From Curvibacter lanceolatus ATCC 14669 (GTDB lineage: Bacteria; Pseudomonadota; Gammaproteobacteria; Burkholderiales; Burkholderiaceae_C): DNA of 64,000 nt. The position numbers and the translations under genes are program-made. The stretch is from NCBI RefSeq assembly GCF_000381265.1, contig NZ_KB906257.1, positions 62,001-126,000 of the forward strand, in the 5' to 3' direction. The notes below the pieces were generated by a model. That model was not told the origin of the DNA. It saw nothing but the letters and a program-made list of their open reading frames with translations, and did no database searches. Shown piece by piece: positions 35,443-48,240 of this stretch. Each line of letters opens with the position of its first letter. Within the stretch, counting starts at the first letter, position 1.

Positions 35443-36396
35443 ATGCGGAACTTCAAACAGTCGCGCCTCTCGTTGGCGCGCTCACTCAAACTCTCCCAAC
35501 TGGTGGTGTTCGAGGCGGTGGTGTCGGCCGGCTCGATCCTGGCCGCCTCGCGCGAGCTGGCCCTGACCCAGCCTGCCGTCAGCAAGTCGCTGCACGAGCT
35601 GGAGCGCTACCTGGACCAGGATCTGTTCGTGCGCAGCAAGAAGGGCGTGGCGCTGACGGAGTTCGGCCGCCTGTTCGAGCGCCACGCCCGCACCATGCTG
35701 CTGGAGCTGCGTTGCCTGTCCGACGGGCTCAACGCCTGGCAGATGGGGGTCTCGGGCCATGTGGTGGTGGGCACCTTGATCACCGCCTCGGCGGTGCTGG
35801 TGCCCGAGGCCATCCACCGCCTGCACGAGGCGGCACCCGACGTGGAGGTCGAGGTGCGGGTGGGCACCCACAGCACGCTTTTCCCGGCGCTGACCCGGGG
35901 CGATCTGGATGTGGTGGTGGGCTACCTGCCGCGCGACAACGAGCCCATGCCGGGCTTGGTGCAGCCCGACCGTCTGCACCATCAGATGCTTTACGACGAG
36001 GCGCTGTGCGTGGTGGTTGACCGTCGGCACCCGCTGGCGGCGCGGCAAGGCCTCAGCCTGCGCGAGTTGCACGACCAGGAGTGGATATTGCCCACCCCCG
36101 ATTCGGTGGCCTACAGCGCAGCCTGCGCCATGTTCGACAGCGAGAAGCTGCCCCTGCCGGCGCGGGTGGTGTATTCGGTCTCGGTGCTCACCAACATGGG
36201 CTTGCTGCGCCGCCGGCCCATGGTGGCCCTGATGCCGCATCTGGCGGCCCAGCGCTTCGAAGAGTCGGGGCTGCTGTCGCGGCTCTCGCTGGGGCCGCTG
36301 GAGGCCTTTGCCGCGGTGGGCTACAGCGTCTCATCGCATCGGCAGCCCAGCGCGGCCTGCCAGCGTTTCATCGAGGCCTTGCGCGACTCGGTCTGA
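35443..36396 (+). CDS. LysR-family regulator of the catabolic island
   Basis: A 317-residue LysR protein: winged helix at about residues 12-75 (QLVVFEAVVSAGSILAASRE, then TQPAVSKSLHELERYL) and an effector-binding domain, of the GbpR/CbbR-like type with LVFEAV. It lies between the oxidoreductase-MaoC pair and the aminomuconate operon, all on the plus strand. The shared element before both operons makes this gene the obvious candidate to bind it. No copy of the element is evident before its own start (35309-35442). The inducer may be a pathway intermediate such as 3-hydroxyanthranilate. Confidence 0.9.
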   Translation: MRNFKQSRLSLARSLKLSQLVVFEAVVSAGSILAASRELALTQPAVSKSLHELERYLDQDLFVRSKKGVALTEFGRLFERHARTMLLELRCLSDGLNAWQMGVSGHVVVGTLITASAVLVPEAIHRLHEAAPDVEVEVRVGTHSTLFPALTRGDLDVVVGYLPRDNEPMPGLVQPDRLHHQMLYDEALCVVVDRRHPLAARQGLSLRELHDQEWILPTPDSVAYSAACAMFDSEKLPLPARVVYSVSVLTNMGLLRRRPMVALMPHLAAQRFEESGLLSRLSLGPLEAFAAVGYSVSSHRQPSAACQRFIEALRDSV

Positions 36397-36561
36397 GGGC
36401 GCGCGGGCCAGCCCCGGGCCTTCCCGGGTCATGGAGGCCACTGGCTGCCGCAACCCCTCATGTCATCGATCGGATCGGCCTGCGTCCACCGGCCTGCGCA
36501 GGCCGCTGGCCGTGCGGCCCGGATCCGGTGTGGGGCGGGTTTTCCGCTATTCCCGGACGCT

Positions 36562-36613
36562 ATAGATCGCGCCTTTGTTTTCATTATCCAAAGCGCGGCC
36601 CGCTCCCTACAGT
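36562..36613 (+). promoter_or_regulatory. Promoter/operator of the aminomuconate operon, paired with 31057-31108
   Basis: This block carries ATAGATCGC, TTTTCATTAT, CCAAAGCGC and a -10-like TACAGT (36608-36613), each at the same relative position as in front of the oxidoreductase gene (constant offset of 5,505 bases). Promoter and operator spacing is conserved, so both are probably bound by the same LysR-type activator. The transcription start would be near 36620, about 20 bases before the TTG start codon. Confidence 0.7.
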
Positions 36614-36641
36614 GCCTCCCAGTTTCACGTCGGAGGTTTCT

Positions 36642-38129
36642 TTGTCCTACCCATTCATGCTGCCAGCCTCGCTGGCCTCCCTGCGCAATTACGTCGATGG
36701 CGAGTTCGTCACCACCGAGCGGCAGTTCGACAACATCAGCCCTTTGCATGGGCGCCTGCTGGGCCGAGTCCATGAAGCCGATGCGGCCCTGGTCGACCGC
36801 GCGGTGCAGGCGGCCCGCAAGGCCCTGGAAGGCCCCTGGGGCCGCAGCACGGTGGACGAGCGCGCCGCCTGGCTGCACAAGGTGGCCGATGTCATCGAAC
36901 GCCGCTTCGATGAGTTCGTGGCCGCCGAGGTCGCCGACACCGGCCGCCCCGTGACCCAGGCCCGCAACCTGGATGTGTTCCGCGCCATCGCCAACCTGCG
37001 CACCTTCGCCGATCTGGGCAAGGTGGCCCATGGGGAATGTTTTGAAAGCCGCACGGCCCAGGGCGAGGCCCTGCTCAACTACACCGTGCGCAAGCCGCTG
37101 GGCGTGGTGGCCAGCATCTCGCCCTGGAACCTGCCCATCCTGTCGATGACCTGGAAGGCGGCCCCCGCCCTGATCTGCGGCAACACCCTGGTCGTCAAAC
37201 CGTCCGAGGAGACCCCTTCTTCGGCCACCTTGCTGGCCGAGGCCTTCCATGAGGCCGGTGTGCCCCCTGGCGTGTTCAACCTGGTGCATGGCTTTGGTGC
37301 CAACTCGGCCGGGTCCGCCATGTCGGCCCACCCTGGCATTGACGGCATCACCTTCACCGGCGAATCGCGCACCGGCTCGACCATCATGAAGGCCGTGGCC
37401 GATGGCGTGAAAGAGGTCTCGTTCGAGCTGGGTGGCAAGAACGCCGCCATCGTGTTTGCCGACTGCGATTTCGACGCGGCGGTGGAGGGGGTGTTGCGCT
37501 CGTCCTTCGCCAACACTGGCCAGGTCTGCCTGTGCTCCGAGCGGGTGTATGTGGAGCGGCCGATCTTCGAGCGTTTTGTGCAGGCCCTGAAGGCCGGGGC
37601 CGAAAAGCTGCGCATCGGCTACCCCGACGAGCCCGGTGTGGACATGGGCTCGCTGATCTCGCACAAGCATCGGGCCAAGGTGCTCTCGTACTTCAAGCTC
37701 GCCGTGGAGGAGGGCGCCACCGTGGTCACCGGCGGCGGCATTCCCCACTTCGGCGACGAGCGCGACGACGGTGCCTTCATCCAGCCCACCATCTGGACCG
37801 GTCTGCCCGACACGGCGCGCTGCGTGCGCGAAGAGGTGTTCGGCCCGGTGTGCCACATCGCCCCGTTTGACACCGAGGAAGAGGTGATGCGCCGCGCCAA
37901 CGACTCCAACTACGGCCTGGCGGGCACCCTCTGGACCACCAACCTGCAGCGCGCCCACCGCGTGGCGCGCCAGTTCGACACCGGCATCGTCTGGGTCAAC
38001 ACCTGGTATGTGCGGGATCTGCGCACGCCGTTCGGTGGCACCAAGCTGTCGGGCCTGGGCCGTGAGGGCGGGCGCTGGTCGCTCGACTTCTACTCCGAGG
38101 TCAGCAACATCTGCATCAAGGTGGGCTGA
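36642..38129 (+). CDS. 2-aminomuconic 6-semialdehyde dehydrogenase
   Basis: NAD-dependent aldehyde dehydrogenase of 495 residues that oxidises 2-aminomuconate semialdehyde to 2-aminomuconate. The catalytic pair is Glu262 (SFELGGKNA) and Cys296 ([10 protein letters not shown]), and [20 protein letters not shown] is in place for NAD. It resembles 2-hydroxymuconic semialdehyde dehydrogenases, but the operon context supports the amino substrate. The start is TTG 36642: GGAGG at 36632-36636 is five bases upstream, while the first in-frame ATG (36657) is 20 bases from it. It is the first gene of the operon. Confidence 0.9.
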   Translation: MSYPFMLPASLASLRNYVDGEFVTTERQFDNISPLHGRLLGRVHEADAALVDRAVQAARKALEGPWGRSTVDERAAWLHKVADVIERRFDEFVAAEVADTGRPVTQARNLDVFRAIANLRTFADLGKVAHGECFESRTAQGEALLNYTVRKPLGVVASISPWNLPILSMTWKAAPALICGNTLVVKPSEETPSSATLLAEAFHEAGVPPGVFNLVHGFGANSAGSAMSAHPGIDGITFTGESRTGSTIMKAVADGVKEVSFELGGKNAAIVFADCDFDAAVEGVLRSSFANTGQVCLCSERVYVERPIFERFVQALKAGAEKLRIGYPDEPGVDMGSLISHKHRAKVLSYFKLAVEEGATVVTGGGIPHFGDERDDGAFIQPTIWTGLPDTARCVREEVFGPVCHIAPFDTEEEVMRRANDSNYGLAGTLWTTNLQRAHRVARQFDTGIVWVNTWYVRDLRTPFGGTKLSGLGREGGRWSLDFYSEVSNICIKVG

Positions 38130-38131
38130 GC

Positions 38132-38533
38132 ATGCAGCGGCACAACCTCAGCTCGCCGCGCCTGGCGGCGCCGCGCTTTCGCTACACACCCTGTGTGAAG
38201 GTCGGGCCGCTGGCCTGGCTGTCGGGCATGGTGGCCCTGGACCCCGCCACCGGCCAATTGGTGCCCGGTGGCGTGGGCCCGCAGACCCAGCGCATCTTCG
38301 ACAACCTGGCGCTGGCCTTGCCCGATTACGGCTTGCACATGGCCGACCTGTGCATGGCCCGTCTCTACACCACGGTGTTCGAGGAGTTCGGCGCCATCAA
38401 CGAAGTCTGGGAGCGTCAGTTCGCCAGCCTCACACCCCCGGCCCGCACGGCCGTGGGGGTCACCCACCTGCCCCTCGGGGCCCTGGTGGAAATCGAATTC
38501 TGTTTTTACCCCGCCTCAGGAGCGCTGTCGTGA
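38132..38533 (+). CDS. RidA/YjgF-family protein (first copy in operon)
   Basis: A 133-residue RidA-fold protein with the conserved Arg in [20 protein letters not shown] and the C-terminal Glu that define imine/enamine deaminases. It starts two bases after the dehydrogenase stop and overlaps the next gene by four bases. A second RidA-type gene (40201-40650) is the better candidate for 2-aminomuconate deaminase, so this one may remove reactive enamines or act on a different tautomer. Its role is inferred. Confidence 0.85.
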   Translation: MQRHNLSSPRLAAPRFRYTPCVKVGPLAWLSGMVALDPATGQLVPGGVGPQTQRIFDNLALALPDYGLHMADLCMARLYTTVFEEFGAINEVWERQFASLTPPARTAVGVTHLPLGALVEIEFCFYPASGALS

Positions 38534-39327
38534 ATCCCACATTGAAAGCCGTTGCGGACCTGCTCTGGTCCGCGGAACAAACCGGTGAGGCCGTGGCCCC
38601 GGTGCGTGAACAAATCGAGCAGGGCGCCCAGGGCGGTGACGTGCTGCAAGCGGCCTACCAGGTGCAGCAGGACCTGACCCAGCGCCGCCTGGACGCCGGT
38701 GGGCGACTGGTGGGGCGCAAGATCGGCCTGACCTCGGTGGCGGTGCAACGCCAGCTGGGCGTGGACTCGCCCGATTTCGGCGCTCTGTTTGCCGACATGG
38801 CGGTGGGTGATGGCGAAGAGATCGCCTGGTCGCGCCTGCAGCAACCCAAGATCGAAGCCGAGATCGCCCTGGTGCTGGGCCGTGACCTGCCGCACAGCCG
38901 CCACACCGTGGCCGACCTGATCAACGCCACCGCCTATGCCTTGCCGGCCCTCGAAGTGGTGGGCAGCCGCATCCGCAACTGGGACATCCGGCTGGCCGAC
39001 ACGGTGGCCGACAACGCCTCGTCCAGCCTGTTCGTGCTGGGCACCCGACCCGTGAAGCTGAGCCGCCTGGAGCTGGCCGATTGCGGCATGGTGATGGAGC
39101 GCCGCGGCGATCAGGTGTCGGTGGGCGCCGGCTCGGCCTGCCTGGGCAACCCGCTCAATGCCGCCGTCTGGCTGGCCAACGTGATGGCCCGCATGGGCAC
39201 GCCCTTGCGCGCTGGCGATGTGCTCATGACCGGTGCGCTCGGGCCCATGGTGCCGGTGCAGCGCGGCGATGTGTTCACGGCCCACATCGAAGGCCTGGGC
39301 TCGATCCGCGCCGTGTTCGAGCGATGA
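38530..39327 (+). CDS. 2-oxopent-4-enoate hydratase (2-keto-4-pentenoate hydratase family)
   Basis: A 265-residue fumarylacetoacetase-fold enzyme that adds water to 2-oxopent-4-enoate, giving 4-hydroxy-2-oxovalerate. Metal-site residues lie in [15 protein letters not shown], and KIGLTS is in the N-terminal half. It starts at GTG 38530, overlapping the RidA stop as GTGA, with AGGAG at 38518-38522. It is a paralogue of the decarboxylase that follows; the two usually form a complex so that the unstable dienol is channelled. The paralogues are told apart by length and by similarity to MhpD-type sequences. Confidence 0.88.
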   Translation: MNPTLKAVADLLWSAEQTGEAVAPVREQIEQGAQGGDVLQAAYQVQQDLTQRRLDAGGRLVGRKIGLTSVAVQRQLGVDSPDFGALFADMAVGDGEEIAWSRLQQPKIEAEIALVLGRDLPHSRHTVADLINATAYALPALEVVGSRIRNWDIRLADTVADNASSSLFVLGTRPVKLSRLELADCGMVMERRGDQVSVGAGSACLGNPLNAAVWLANVMARMGTPLRAGDVLMTGALGPMVPVQRGDVFTAHIEGLGSIRAVFER

Positions 39328-39376
39328 GCACGGCCCTCCAAGCCCACCGCAGCCCCCCCGAATTCAGAGAACCGAC

Positions 39377-40150
39377 ATGACAAAAATCGACAGCTTTGCC
39401 GCCGTGCTGGATGACGCGGCCCACCACGCACATGATGTGCAGCAATTCCCAGCCGGGCAGTTCGACCTCGACCAGGCCTATGCCATCCAGCGCGCCTCGA
39501 TCGAGCGCCGGGTGGCGCGCGGCGAGCACCGCATCGGCATCAAGCTCGGCTTCACCAGCCGCGCCAAGATGGTCCAGATGGGGGTGGACAACCTGATCTG
39601 GGGTTGGCTCACCAACACCATGATGGACGAAGACGGCGGTGTGGTGGACCTGAAGCGCTTCATCCACCCCCGCGTGGAGCCCGAGGTCTGCTTCGTCACC
39701 CGCCGCACCATCGATGCGCCCCTGACCGCACTTGAGGCGGTGGACTACCTCGACGCCGTGGCCCCGGCCATGGAGATCATCGATTCGCGCTACCGCAACT
39801 TCAAGTTCACCCTGGAGGACGTGGTGGCCGACAACTGCTCGTCGGCCGGCCTGGTGGTGGGGCCCTGGAGCCGTGATTTCTCCGGCCTGCCCAATGCCGG
39901 GGTGCGCATGCAGTTCGACGGTCGCGATGTGCAGGTAGGCTCCACCGCCGCCATCCTGGGGCACCCGTTGCGCTCCATCGTGCAGGCCTCGCGCCTGTTG
40001 CACCAGGCGGGCCTGAGCCTGCCCCCGGGCTCTCTGATCATGGCCGGTGCCGCCACCGCAGCCGAGGCCCTGACGCCCGGCCTGCACGTGCAGTGCCGCA
40101 TCGGCAGTGGCGCGAGCGCGCTGGGGCAGGTGGCTTTCAGCACACGCTGA
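39377..40150 (+). CDS. 4-oxalocrotonate decarboxylase
   Basis: A 257-residue paralogue of the hydratase with the [20 protein letters not shown] and [10 protein letters not shown] segments typical of DmpH/XylI-type vinylpyruvate-forming decarboxylases. It removes CO2 from 2-oxohex-3-enedioate formed by deamination of 2-aminomuconate, giving 2-oxopent-4-enoate, and probably forms a complex with the product of 38530-39327. Its ATG is 49 bases after the hydratase stop. Confidence 0.9.
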   Translation: MTKIDSFAAVLDDAAHHAHDVQQFPAGQFDLDQAYAIQRASIERRVARGEHRIGIKLGFTSRAKMVQMGVDNLIWGWLTNTMMDEDGGVVDLKRFIHPRVEPEVCFVTRRTIDAPLTALEAVDYLDAVAPAMEIIDSRYRNFKFTLEDVVADNCSSAGLVVGPWSRDFSGLPNAGVRMQFDGRDVQVGSTAAILGHPLRSIVQASRLLHQAGLSLPPGSLIMAGAATAAEALTPGLHVQCRIGSGASALGQVAFSTR

Positions 40151-40200
40151 CAGCGGTCGGCAGACCCATCCAGAACAACAGACTCACAGGAGACAAGCAC

Positions 40201-42216
<2,016 letters not shown>

Positions 42217-42328
42217 TGGCGGCCGGGCCAGGTGCTGCCTGAAGCGGCGGCGCCTGGCCGAGGGTCCCAAGCTCCCATCTTCATCCCGCCAGGCCAACAC
42301 GCGGGCCTGGCCTGTCCAAGGAACCATC

Positions 42329-43675
42329 TTGTCCAAGTTGCCTACCCTCGATCTTGTCGAGGTCATCGAGCAGTCGCCGCTCGGCTTTCGCCGGCTGGTG
42401 ATCTTCTTTCTGATCTTTCTTTTCATCACCATCGAAGGTTTTGACACCGCCGCCATCGGCTTTCTGGTGCCTTCGATGGTCAAGGCCTTTCAACTGAGCA
42501 GCACCGAGGTGTCCGGCCTGTTTGCCGCCGGCATGGGGGGGCTGCTGCTCAGCTCTTTTGTGGGCGGCATGCTGTGCGATGTGTATGGCCGCAAACGGGT
42601 CAGCGTGATCAGCGTGCTGATCTTCGGCGTGGCCTGCATCGGCGTCGCCCTGTCCAAAGGCTACACCGAGCTGATGCTGTGGCGCTTTGCCACCGGTGCG
42701 GGCATTGGCGCGGCCCTGCCGGCCTTGTCCACCCTGTGCGCCGAGCTGACCCCGGCGCGCTCGCGCTCGACCATCCTGGCCATTGTCTTCAGCGGCTTTC
42801 TCACCGGCTCGGTGCTGGCCGGCCTGGTCACCGGGGCTTATCTGCACCAGGTGGGCTGGGAGGGCATCATGCTCATCGGTGGGGTGGTGCCGATTGCCAT
42901 GATCGTGTTGCTGGCGGCCTGGATGCCCGAGTCGCCGCGTTACATGGCCTTGCGCCCGCAACGGGCGGCTGAGGTGCCAGCGGCCATGGACAGGCTGTTT
43001 CCGGGGCGTGAGTTCACGCGCACCGACTTCGTCAGCCACGAGAACCCGCAGGCCGGCCCCAAGGCCCGGGTGACCGAGCTGTTCCGGGGGCGTTTTGCGG
43101 CGGTCACGCTGGCGCTGTGGGGCATGAACTTCACCGTGCTGCTGAGCTTCTACACCATTGCCAGCTGGCTGCCTTCGCTGCTGAACCTGGGGGGTATCGA
43201 GCCGGCCCAGGCCTCGAAGCTGGCCTCGAGCTTCCAGATCGGTGCCTTGATCGGTTCGGTGAGCACGGCGCTGGCCCTGCGCCGGCTGCGGCCCGCGGTC
43301 TGGTTGGGCACGGTGTTCGTCCTGGGGGGACTGACCACCTGGGGACTGACGGCGGCTGTGGGCACGCCCTGGTTTGTGCCGGTGACGCTGCTGAGCGGCT
43401 TTTGCGTGGCCGGGCCGGTGGTGGGCCTGCAGGCCGTGGCGGCTTCGGTCTACCCGACCTACATGCGGGGCGCCGGCGTGGACTGGGCCGCCACGCTGTC
43501 TCGCGTGGGCTCGCTGACCGGGGCCAGCATGGTGGGCATCATGATCAGCGGCGGTCTGGCCATGCCCGACATCTTCCGGCTGATGCTGGTGCCGATGCTG
43601 CTGGCTGCGGCCTGTGCCTGGTTTCTGCAGCGGGGCATGAGCGGGCCGGTGAACATGGGGGCGGGCGGGCATTGA
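42329..43675 (+). CDS. AAHS-family MFS transporter for an aromatic acid
   Basis: A 448-residue, 12-helix major facilitator. The AAHS signatures IEGFDTAAIGFLVPS in helix 1 and DVYGRKRVSV in the loop between helices 2 and 3 are visible. Relatives import aromatic acids by proton symport (PcaK, BenK). As last gene of the operon it probably takes up 3-hydroxyanthranilate or its precursor; the ligand is inferred. The start is TTG 42329 with AAGGAA at 42318-42323. Confidence 0.9.
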   Translation: MSKLPTLDLVEVIEQSPLGFRRLVIFFLIFLFITIEGFDTAAIGFLVPSMVKAFQLSSTEVSGLFAAGMGGLLLSSFVGGMLCDVYGRKRVSVISVLIFGVACIGVALSKGYTELMLWRFATGAGIGAALPALSTLCAELTPARSRSTILAIVFSGFLTGSVLAGLVTGAYLHQVGWEGIMLIGGVVPIAMIVLLAAWMPESPRYMALRPQRAAEVPAAMDRLFPGREFTRTDFVSHENPQAGPKARVTELFRGRFAAVTLALWGMNFTVLLSFYTIASWLPSLLNLGGIEPAQASKLASSFQIGALIGSVSTALALRRLRPAVWLGTVFVLGGLTTWGLTAAVGTPWFVPVTLLSGFCVAGPVVGLQAVAASVYPTYMRGAGVDWAATLSRVGSLTGASMVGIMISGGLAMPDIFRLMLVPMLLAAACAWFLQRGMSGPVNMGAGGH

Positions 43676-43728
43676 GCTGAACCCCTGCCTGCGCCAGGGC
43701 TGACCGCGGGTGGAGGCTTTCCGATAAA

Positions 43729-43744
43729 CTGTATAAAAATACAG
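43729..43744. promoter_or_regulatory. SOS box (LexA site) before the radical SAM gene
   Basis: CTGTATAAAAATACAG fits the LexA consensus CTGT-N8-ACAG exactly, with an AT-only spacer. It lies 15 bases before the ATG and covers the likely -10 region, a position fit for repression and damage-induced release. Confidence 0.85.
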
Positions 43745-43758
43745 TTATTGGAGCCTTC

Positions 43759-44943
43759 ATGGACGATTTCAGCCCGCCCCCCACCGTGCCCAGGCCTGTG
43801 CAGCTGCTGAAGGGGCGGGGCGTGTCCAGTGCGGTGGCCCATCGCTTCAGCAAGGACCAGCGCGAGTGGGCGGATGATGGCTGGGTGGGCATGGCGGGGG
43901 GTGAACCCGATCCCACCCGGCCCGCCACCGAGGTGATCCGCGAAGCCGCGCGCAGCGCGCTGAGCCGCAACGATTCGCCCGACATCGCTTTTGACCAGGC
44001 GATCAACCCCTACCGGGGCTGCGAGCACGGCTGCAGCTACTGCTATGCGCGGCCCACCCACAGCTACCTGGGGTACTCGCCGGGCCTGGATTTCGAGACC
44101 AAGATCGTGGCCAAGCACAACCTGCCCGAACTGCTGGAGCAGGCCCTGTCACGGCCCACCTACCAGGCCCGCATGACCAACCTGGGCTCGGCCACCGATT
44201 GCTACCAGCCGGTGGAGCGCGAGCTGCGCCTGACACGGCGCGTGATCGAGGTCTTGCAGCGGCACCAGCACCCGTTCTCTCTGATCACCAAGGCCAGCCT
44301 GGTCGAGCGCGACCTGGACCTGCTGGTGCCGATGGCGCGCCAAGGCCTGGTGGCGGTGTATGTGACCATCACCACCCTGGACGCCGAGTTGGCGCGCCGC
44401 CTGGAGCCCCGGGCCGCCTCGCCGCAGCGGCGCCTGCGCACGATCCGCACCCTGGCCGAGGCCGGCGTGCCCGTGGGGGTGAGCGTGGCGCCGCAGATCC
44501 CCTTCCTCAACGAAGACATGGAGCAGGTGCTGACGGCCGCCGCCGAGGCGGGCGCTCGCTCGGCCTTCTACACCGTGCTGCGCCTGCCCTGGGAGCTGCG
44601 CGAGGTGTTCACCGAATGGCTTCAGCTGCACTACCCGGACCGCGCCGCCCGCGTGCTGGCCCGCTTGCGCGACCACCGTGGCGGGCAGGATTCGGCCGGC
44701 GACTTCTCGACCCGCATGAAGGGCCAGGGCCTGTGGGGCGATCTGCTGAGCCAGCGCTTTGACCGCGCCTGCACCCGCCTGGGGCTGAACCGCGATCGGG
44801 TGGAGCTGGACCTGTCGCGCTTCCTGCGCGACCCCGAGCAGGCCTTGCGCCAACCCGGCTTGTTTGACGATGAGCCGCTGCCGACGCCGCGTCGGGTGGC
44901 GGGCACCGTGCTCGATGTGTGTGCCGATCGGCCCCGGTTTTGA
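43759..44943 (+). CDS. PA0069-family radical SAM protein
   Basis: A 394-residue radical SAM enzyme. The 4Fe-4S/SAM motif Cx3Cx2C is Cys88, Cys92 and Cys95 (NPYRGCEHGCSYCYARPTH). It is related to spore photoproduct lyase-like (SplB) proteins, but the substrate is unknown. A perfect SOS box just upstream ties it to DNA damage; I recall that the Pseudomonas aeruginosa homologue PA0069 is in the LexA regulon. The ATG at 43759 has a TTGGAG Shine-Dalgarno. It converges with the mipA-like gene 19 bases away. Confidence 0.93.
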   Translation: MDDFSPPPTVPRPVQLLKGRGVSSAVAHRFSKDQREWADDGWVGMAGGEPDPTRPATEVIREAARSALSRNDSPDIAFDQAINPYRGCEHGCSYCYARPTHSYLGYSPGLDFETKIVAKHNLPELLEQALSRPTYQARMTNLGSATDCYQPVERELRLTRRVIEVLQRHQHPFSLITKASLVERDLDLLVPMARQGLVAVYVTITTLDAELARRLEPRAASPQRRLRTIRTLAEAGVPVGVSVAPQIPFLNEDMEQVLTAAAEAGARSAFYTVLRLPWELREVFTEWLQLHYPDRAARVLARLRDHRGGQDSAGDFSTRMKGQGLWGDLLSQRFDRACTRLGLNRDRVELDLSRFLRDPEQALRQPGLFDDEPLPTPRRVAGTVLDVCADRPRF

Positions 44944-44962
44944 GCCGCAGTGGCGCCAGCGC

Positions 44963-45970
44963 TCAGCGGTAGCGGTAGGCCACCCCGAGGTTGGCAGAGA
45001 CACCGTTCGGGCGCTCCGTCAGCGGGCTGGCGCGCGCCGGGCCGCGCAATTGGGTGCCCCCCACGCCGCCATACACCAGCCATTGCGGTGTGAGGGCGCT
45101 GGTGAAGCTGATGCCGATCGAGCGGCTGTAGAAGCCGGCCCCGGCCTGGTAGGCGGGCAGTGACGAGGCACCGGCGGGCACGCCGTAGTGGCTGTTCATG
45201 TAGGTGCCATTCCCCCAACTGGTGCCTCCGCCGAGCACCAAACGGGTGCGCGGGGTGACTTGCCAGGTGTAGCTGAGCGAGGTGTCGACCTGGCTGCCAG
45301 CGTCGCGGCCCAGCAGATCCTGCGTCAGGCCGGTGCCCACGGCCCAGCCATAGCCCAGCGCCAGGCCCAGGCCGAGCCGCCCCGTGATGGTGCGCCGCAC
45401 ATCGGGCAGGCCGCTCAGGCGCGGGTCGTCGGAGGCGCTGCGCCCGTTGTCAAAGCCCAGCGAGGCATTGAGCTGCAGGTCGCGCAGGCTTAGCAGGGTG
45501 GCGGTGGCGCCGGAACCGCCCATTTCCGCGCCATAGCCCAGCAAGGCATTGGCCCCGCCGGTGCTGAGCTTGAAGCGCCCGTAAGACACCAGCCAGACCG
45601 GGCTGATGCGGTGCCGGTTGCCGGCCGCGCCGGAGTAGTTGGGGCTGCTGCGCAGGCCGGCGCCCAGCAGGTAGCTGAGGCGGGGTTCGGGCGGCTCGAA
45701 GCCCACGCCGGGTGTGCGGGCCTCACCGGCCAGGGTAGGGGTGCTGGCCGTCGATGAGGGCGCTGGCGCCGCATCGGTGGTGGCCAGGGTCAGGTCCAGG
45801 GGCTGGGCCGAGGGGGCCACCTTGGTGGCCTCCTGAGCCAGCGTTGGCACGGGCGCCACGCCGATCAGCACAGCCAGCAGCGCGTCAACGCGCCAAGTGG
45901 CTTTGGTGCAGGCGCGCTGGGACGGGAGGGGGCAAGGGCTGAGCGGTCGTTCTGGAGGCATGAAACGCAT
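44963..45970 (-). CDS. MipA/OmpV-family outer membrane protein
   Basis: About 335 residues: a signal region (hydrophobic run ALLAVLIGVAPVPTLAQ, near residues 30-46), a Pro/Ala/Thr-rich linker, then a beta-barrel with alternating strands (LSYLLGAGLRSSPNYSG, GRLGLGLALGYGWAVG) ending in Arg-Tyr-Arg rather than the usual aromatic residue. MipA/OmpV proteins scaffold peptidoglycan enzymes or form pores. The start is uncertain: ATG 45970 gives a long N-region before the hydrophobic core, and ATG 45961 is three codons later. It is a single-gene unit. Confidence 0.85.
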   Translation of the reverse strand: MRFMPPERPLSPCPLPSQRACTKATWRVDALLAVLIGVAPVPTLAQEATKVAPSAQPLDLTLATTDAAPAPSSTASTPTLAGEARTPGVGFEPPEPRLSYLLGAGLRSSPNYSGAAGNRHRISPVWLVSYGRFKLSTGGANALLGYGAEMGGSGATATLLSLRDLQLNASLGFDNGRSASDDPRLSGLPDVRRTITGRLGLGLALGYGWAVGTGLTQDLLGRDAGSQVDTSLSYTWQVTPRTRLVLGGGTSWGNGTYMNSHYGVPAGASSLPAYQAGAGFYSRSIGISFTSALTPQWLVYGGVGGTQLRGPARASPLTERPNGVSANLGVAYRYR

Positions 45971-46030
45971 TATGGAGGCCGGCTCGGCCGGCCCCATGTC
46001 TTGCGTCAAACCCCGGTGTGCGTGAGCGTC

Positions 46031-46882
46031 TCAGGCGCAGAGCGTGGCAGCGTGGTGGCGCAGGTGGTCTTCGATCACGCTGCTCACAAAGTAGTAGCCG
46101 TGGTCATAGCCTTCATGGCGGCGCAGTTGCAGCCCCTGGCCGACCTGGGCGCAGGCCGCCTCGAACAGGTGGGGGTGCAGTTGCTCGGCCAGGAAGTTGT
46201 CGGCCAGGCCCTGGTCGATCAGGATGCTCTGCGGCAGCAGCGGGGCCTGACGGGCGCTCATCAGTTCGGTGGCGTCGTGGCCGGACCAGTGCTGCCGGTC
46301 GGGGCCCAGGTAGCCGGTGAAGGCCTTCTCGCCCCAGGGGCAGCGGGTGGGGGCGCAGATCGGCGCCAGGGCCGACAGCGAGCGGAAGCGCCCTGGGTGG
46401 CGCAGCGCCAGGGTGAGGGCGCCATGCCCGCCCATCGAATGGCCGGTGATGCCCACGCGCGTGACGTCCAGCCCCGGCAGCGTGCCCAGCAAGGGCAGCA
46501 GTTCGTCGAGCAGGTAGCTTTCCATGCGCCAGTGGGTGGCCCATGGCGCCTGGGTGGCGTCGAGGTAGAAGCCAGCCCCCACCCCGAAATCCCAGGCCTC
46601 GGCCTCGCCCGGCACACCGGCGCCGCGCGGGCTGGTGTCAGGCGTGACCAGGGCCAGGCCCAGTTCGGCGGCCACGCGCTGGGCACCGGCCTTGATCATG
46701 AAGGTCTCTTCGGTGCAGGTCAGCCCGGCCAGGTAGAGCAGCACTGGCACCGGGCCGGTCTCGGCCTGGGGCGGCAGGTAGACCGAAAAGCGCATCGGCA
46801 GGCCGATGGTGCTGGAGGCATGGCGGTGGTAGCGCTGCACGCCACCGAAGCAGCGGTGCTGGCTGAGGGTTTCCAAGGTCAT
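46031..46882 (-). CDS. fghA: S-formylglutathione hydrolase
   Basis: Alpha/beta hydrolase (esterase D family), 283 residues. The nucleophile is Ser149 in GHSMGGHGAL, and the Asp/His of the triad lie in IDQGLADNFL and the RRHEGYDHGYYF segment. It hydrolyses S-formylglutathione to formate and glutathione, the second step of formaldehyde detoxification. It is 17 bases downstream of adhC on the same strand, the classic pair. Confidence 0.96.
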   Translation of the reverse strand: MTLETLSQHRCFGGVQRYHRHASSTIGLPMRFSVYLPPQAETGPVPVLLYLAGLTCTEETFMIKAGAQRVAAELGLALVTPDTSPRGAGVPGEAEAWDFGVGAGFYLDATQAPWATHWRMESYLLDELLPLLGTLPGLDVTRVGITGHSMGGHGALTLALRHPGRFRSLSALAPICAPTRCPWGEKAFTGYLGPDRQHWSGHDATELMSARQAPLLPQSILIDQGLADNFLAEQLHPHLFEAACAQVGQGLQLRRHEGYDHGYYFVSSVIEDHLRHHAATLCA

Positions 46883-46899
46883 GGTGGGGCTCGGCAGAC

Positions 46900-48006
<1,107 letters not shown>

Positions 48007-48240
48007 GGGGGGCTCCGGGGGGGGAAGTTCAGAAATAAGAGGGGACTGGTGGCGCACTCTACCGAACTCGGCCCCTGTTGCGGGGGCCGGGGTGGAAGTG
48101 CCGCACAATTTGGCCGCTGCCATCGCTAGATTGGCCGTCGGCCATCTTCAGGGGCGGTGGTGGCGAGGCGTGCCTGCGTCCCGTGCCTTCCCTTTCAAGC
48201 TGTTCTGACCTGTTTCGACCTTTTCACGTGTTTGTTGCCC

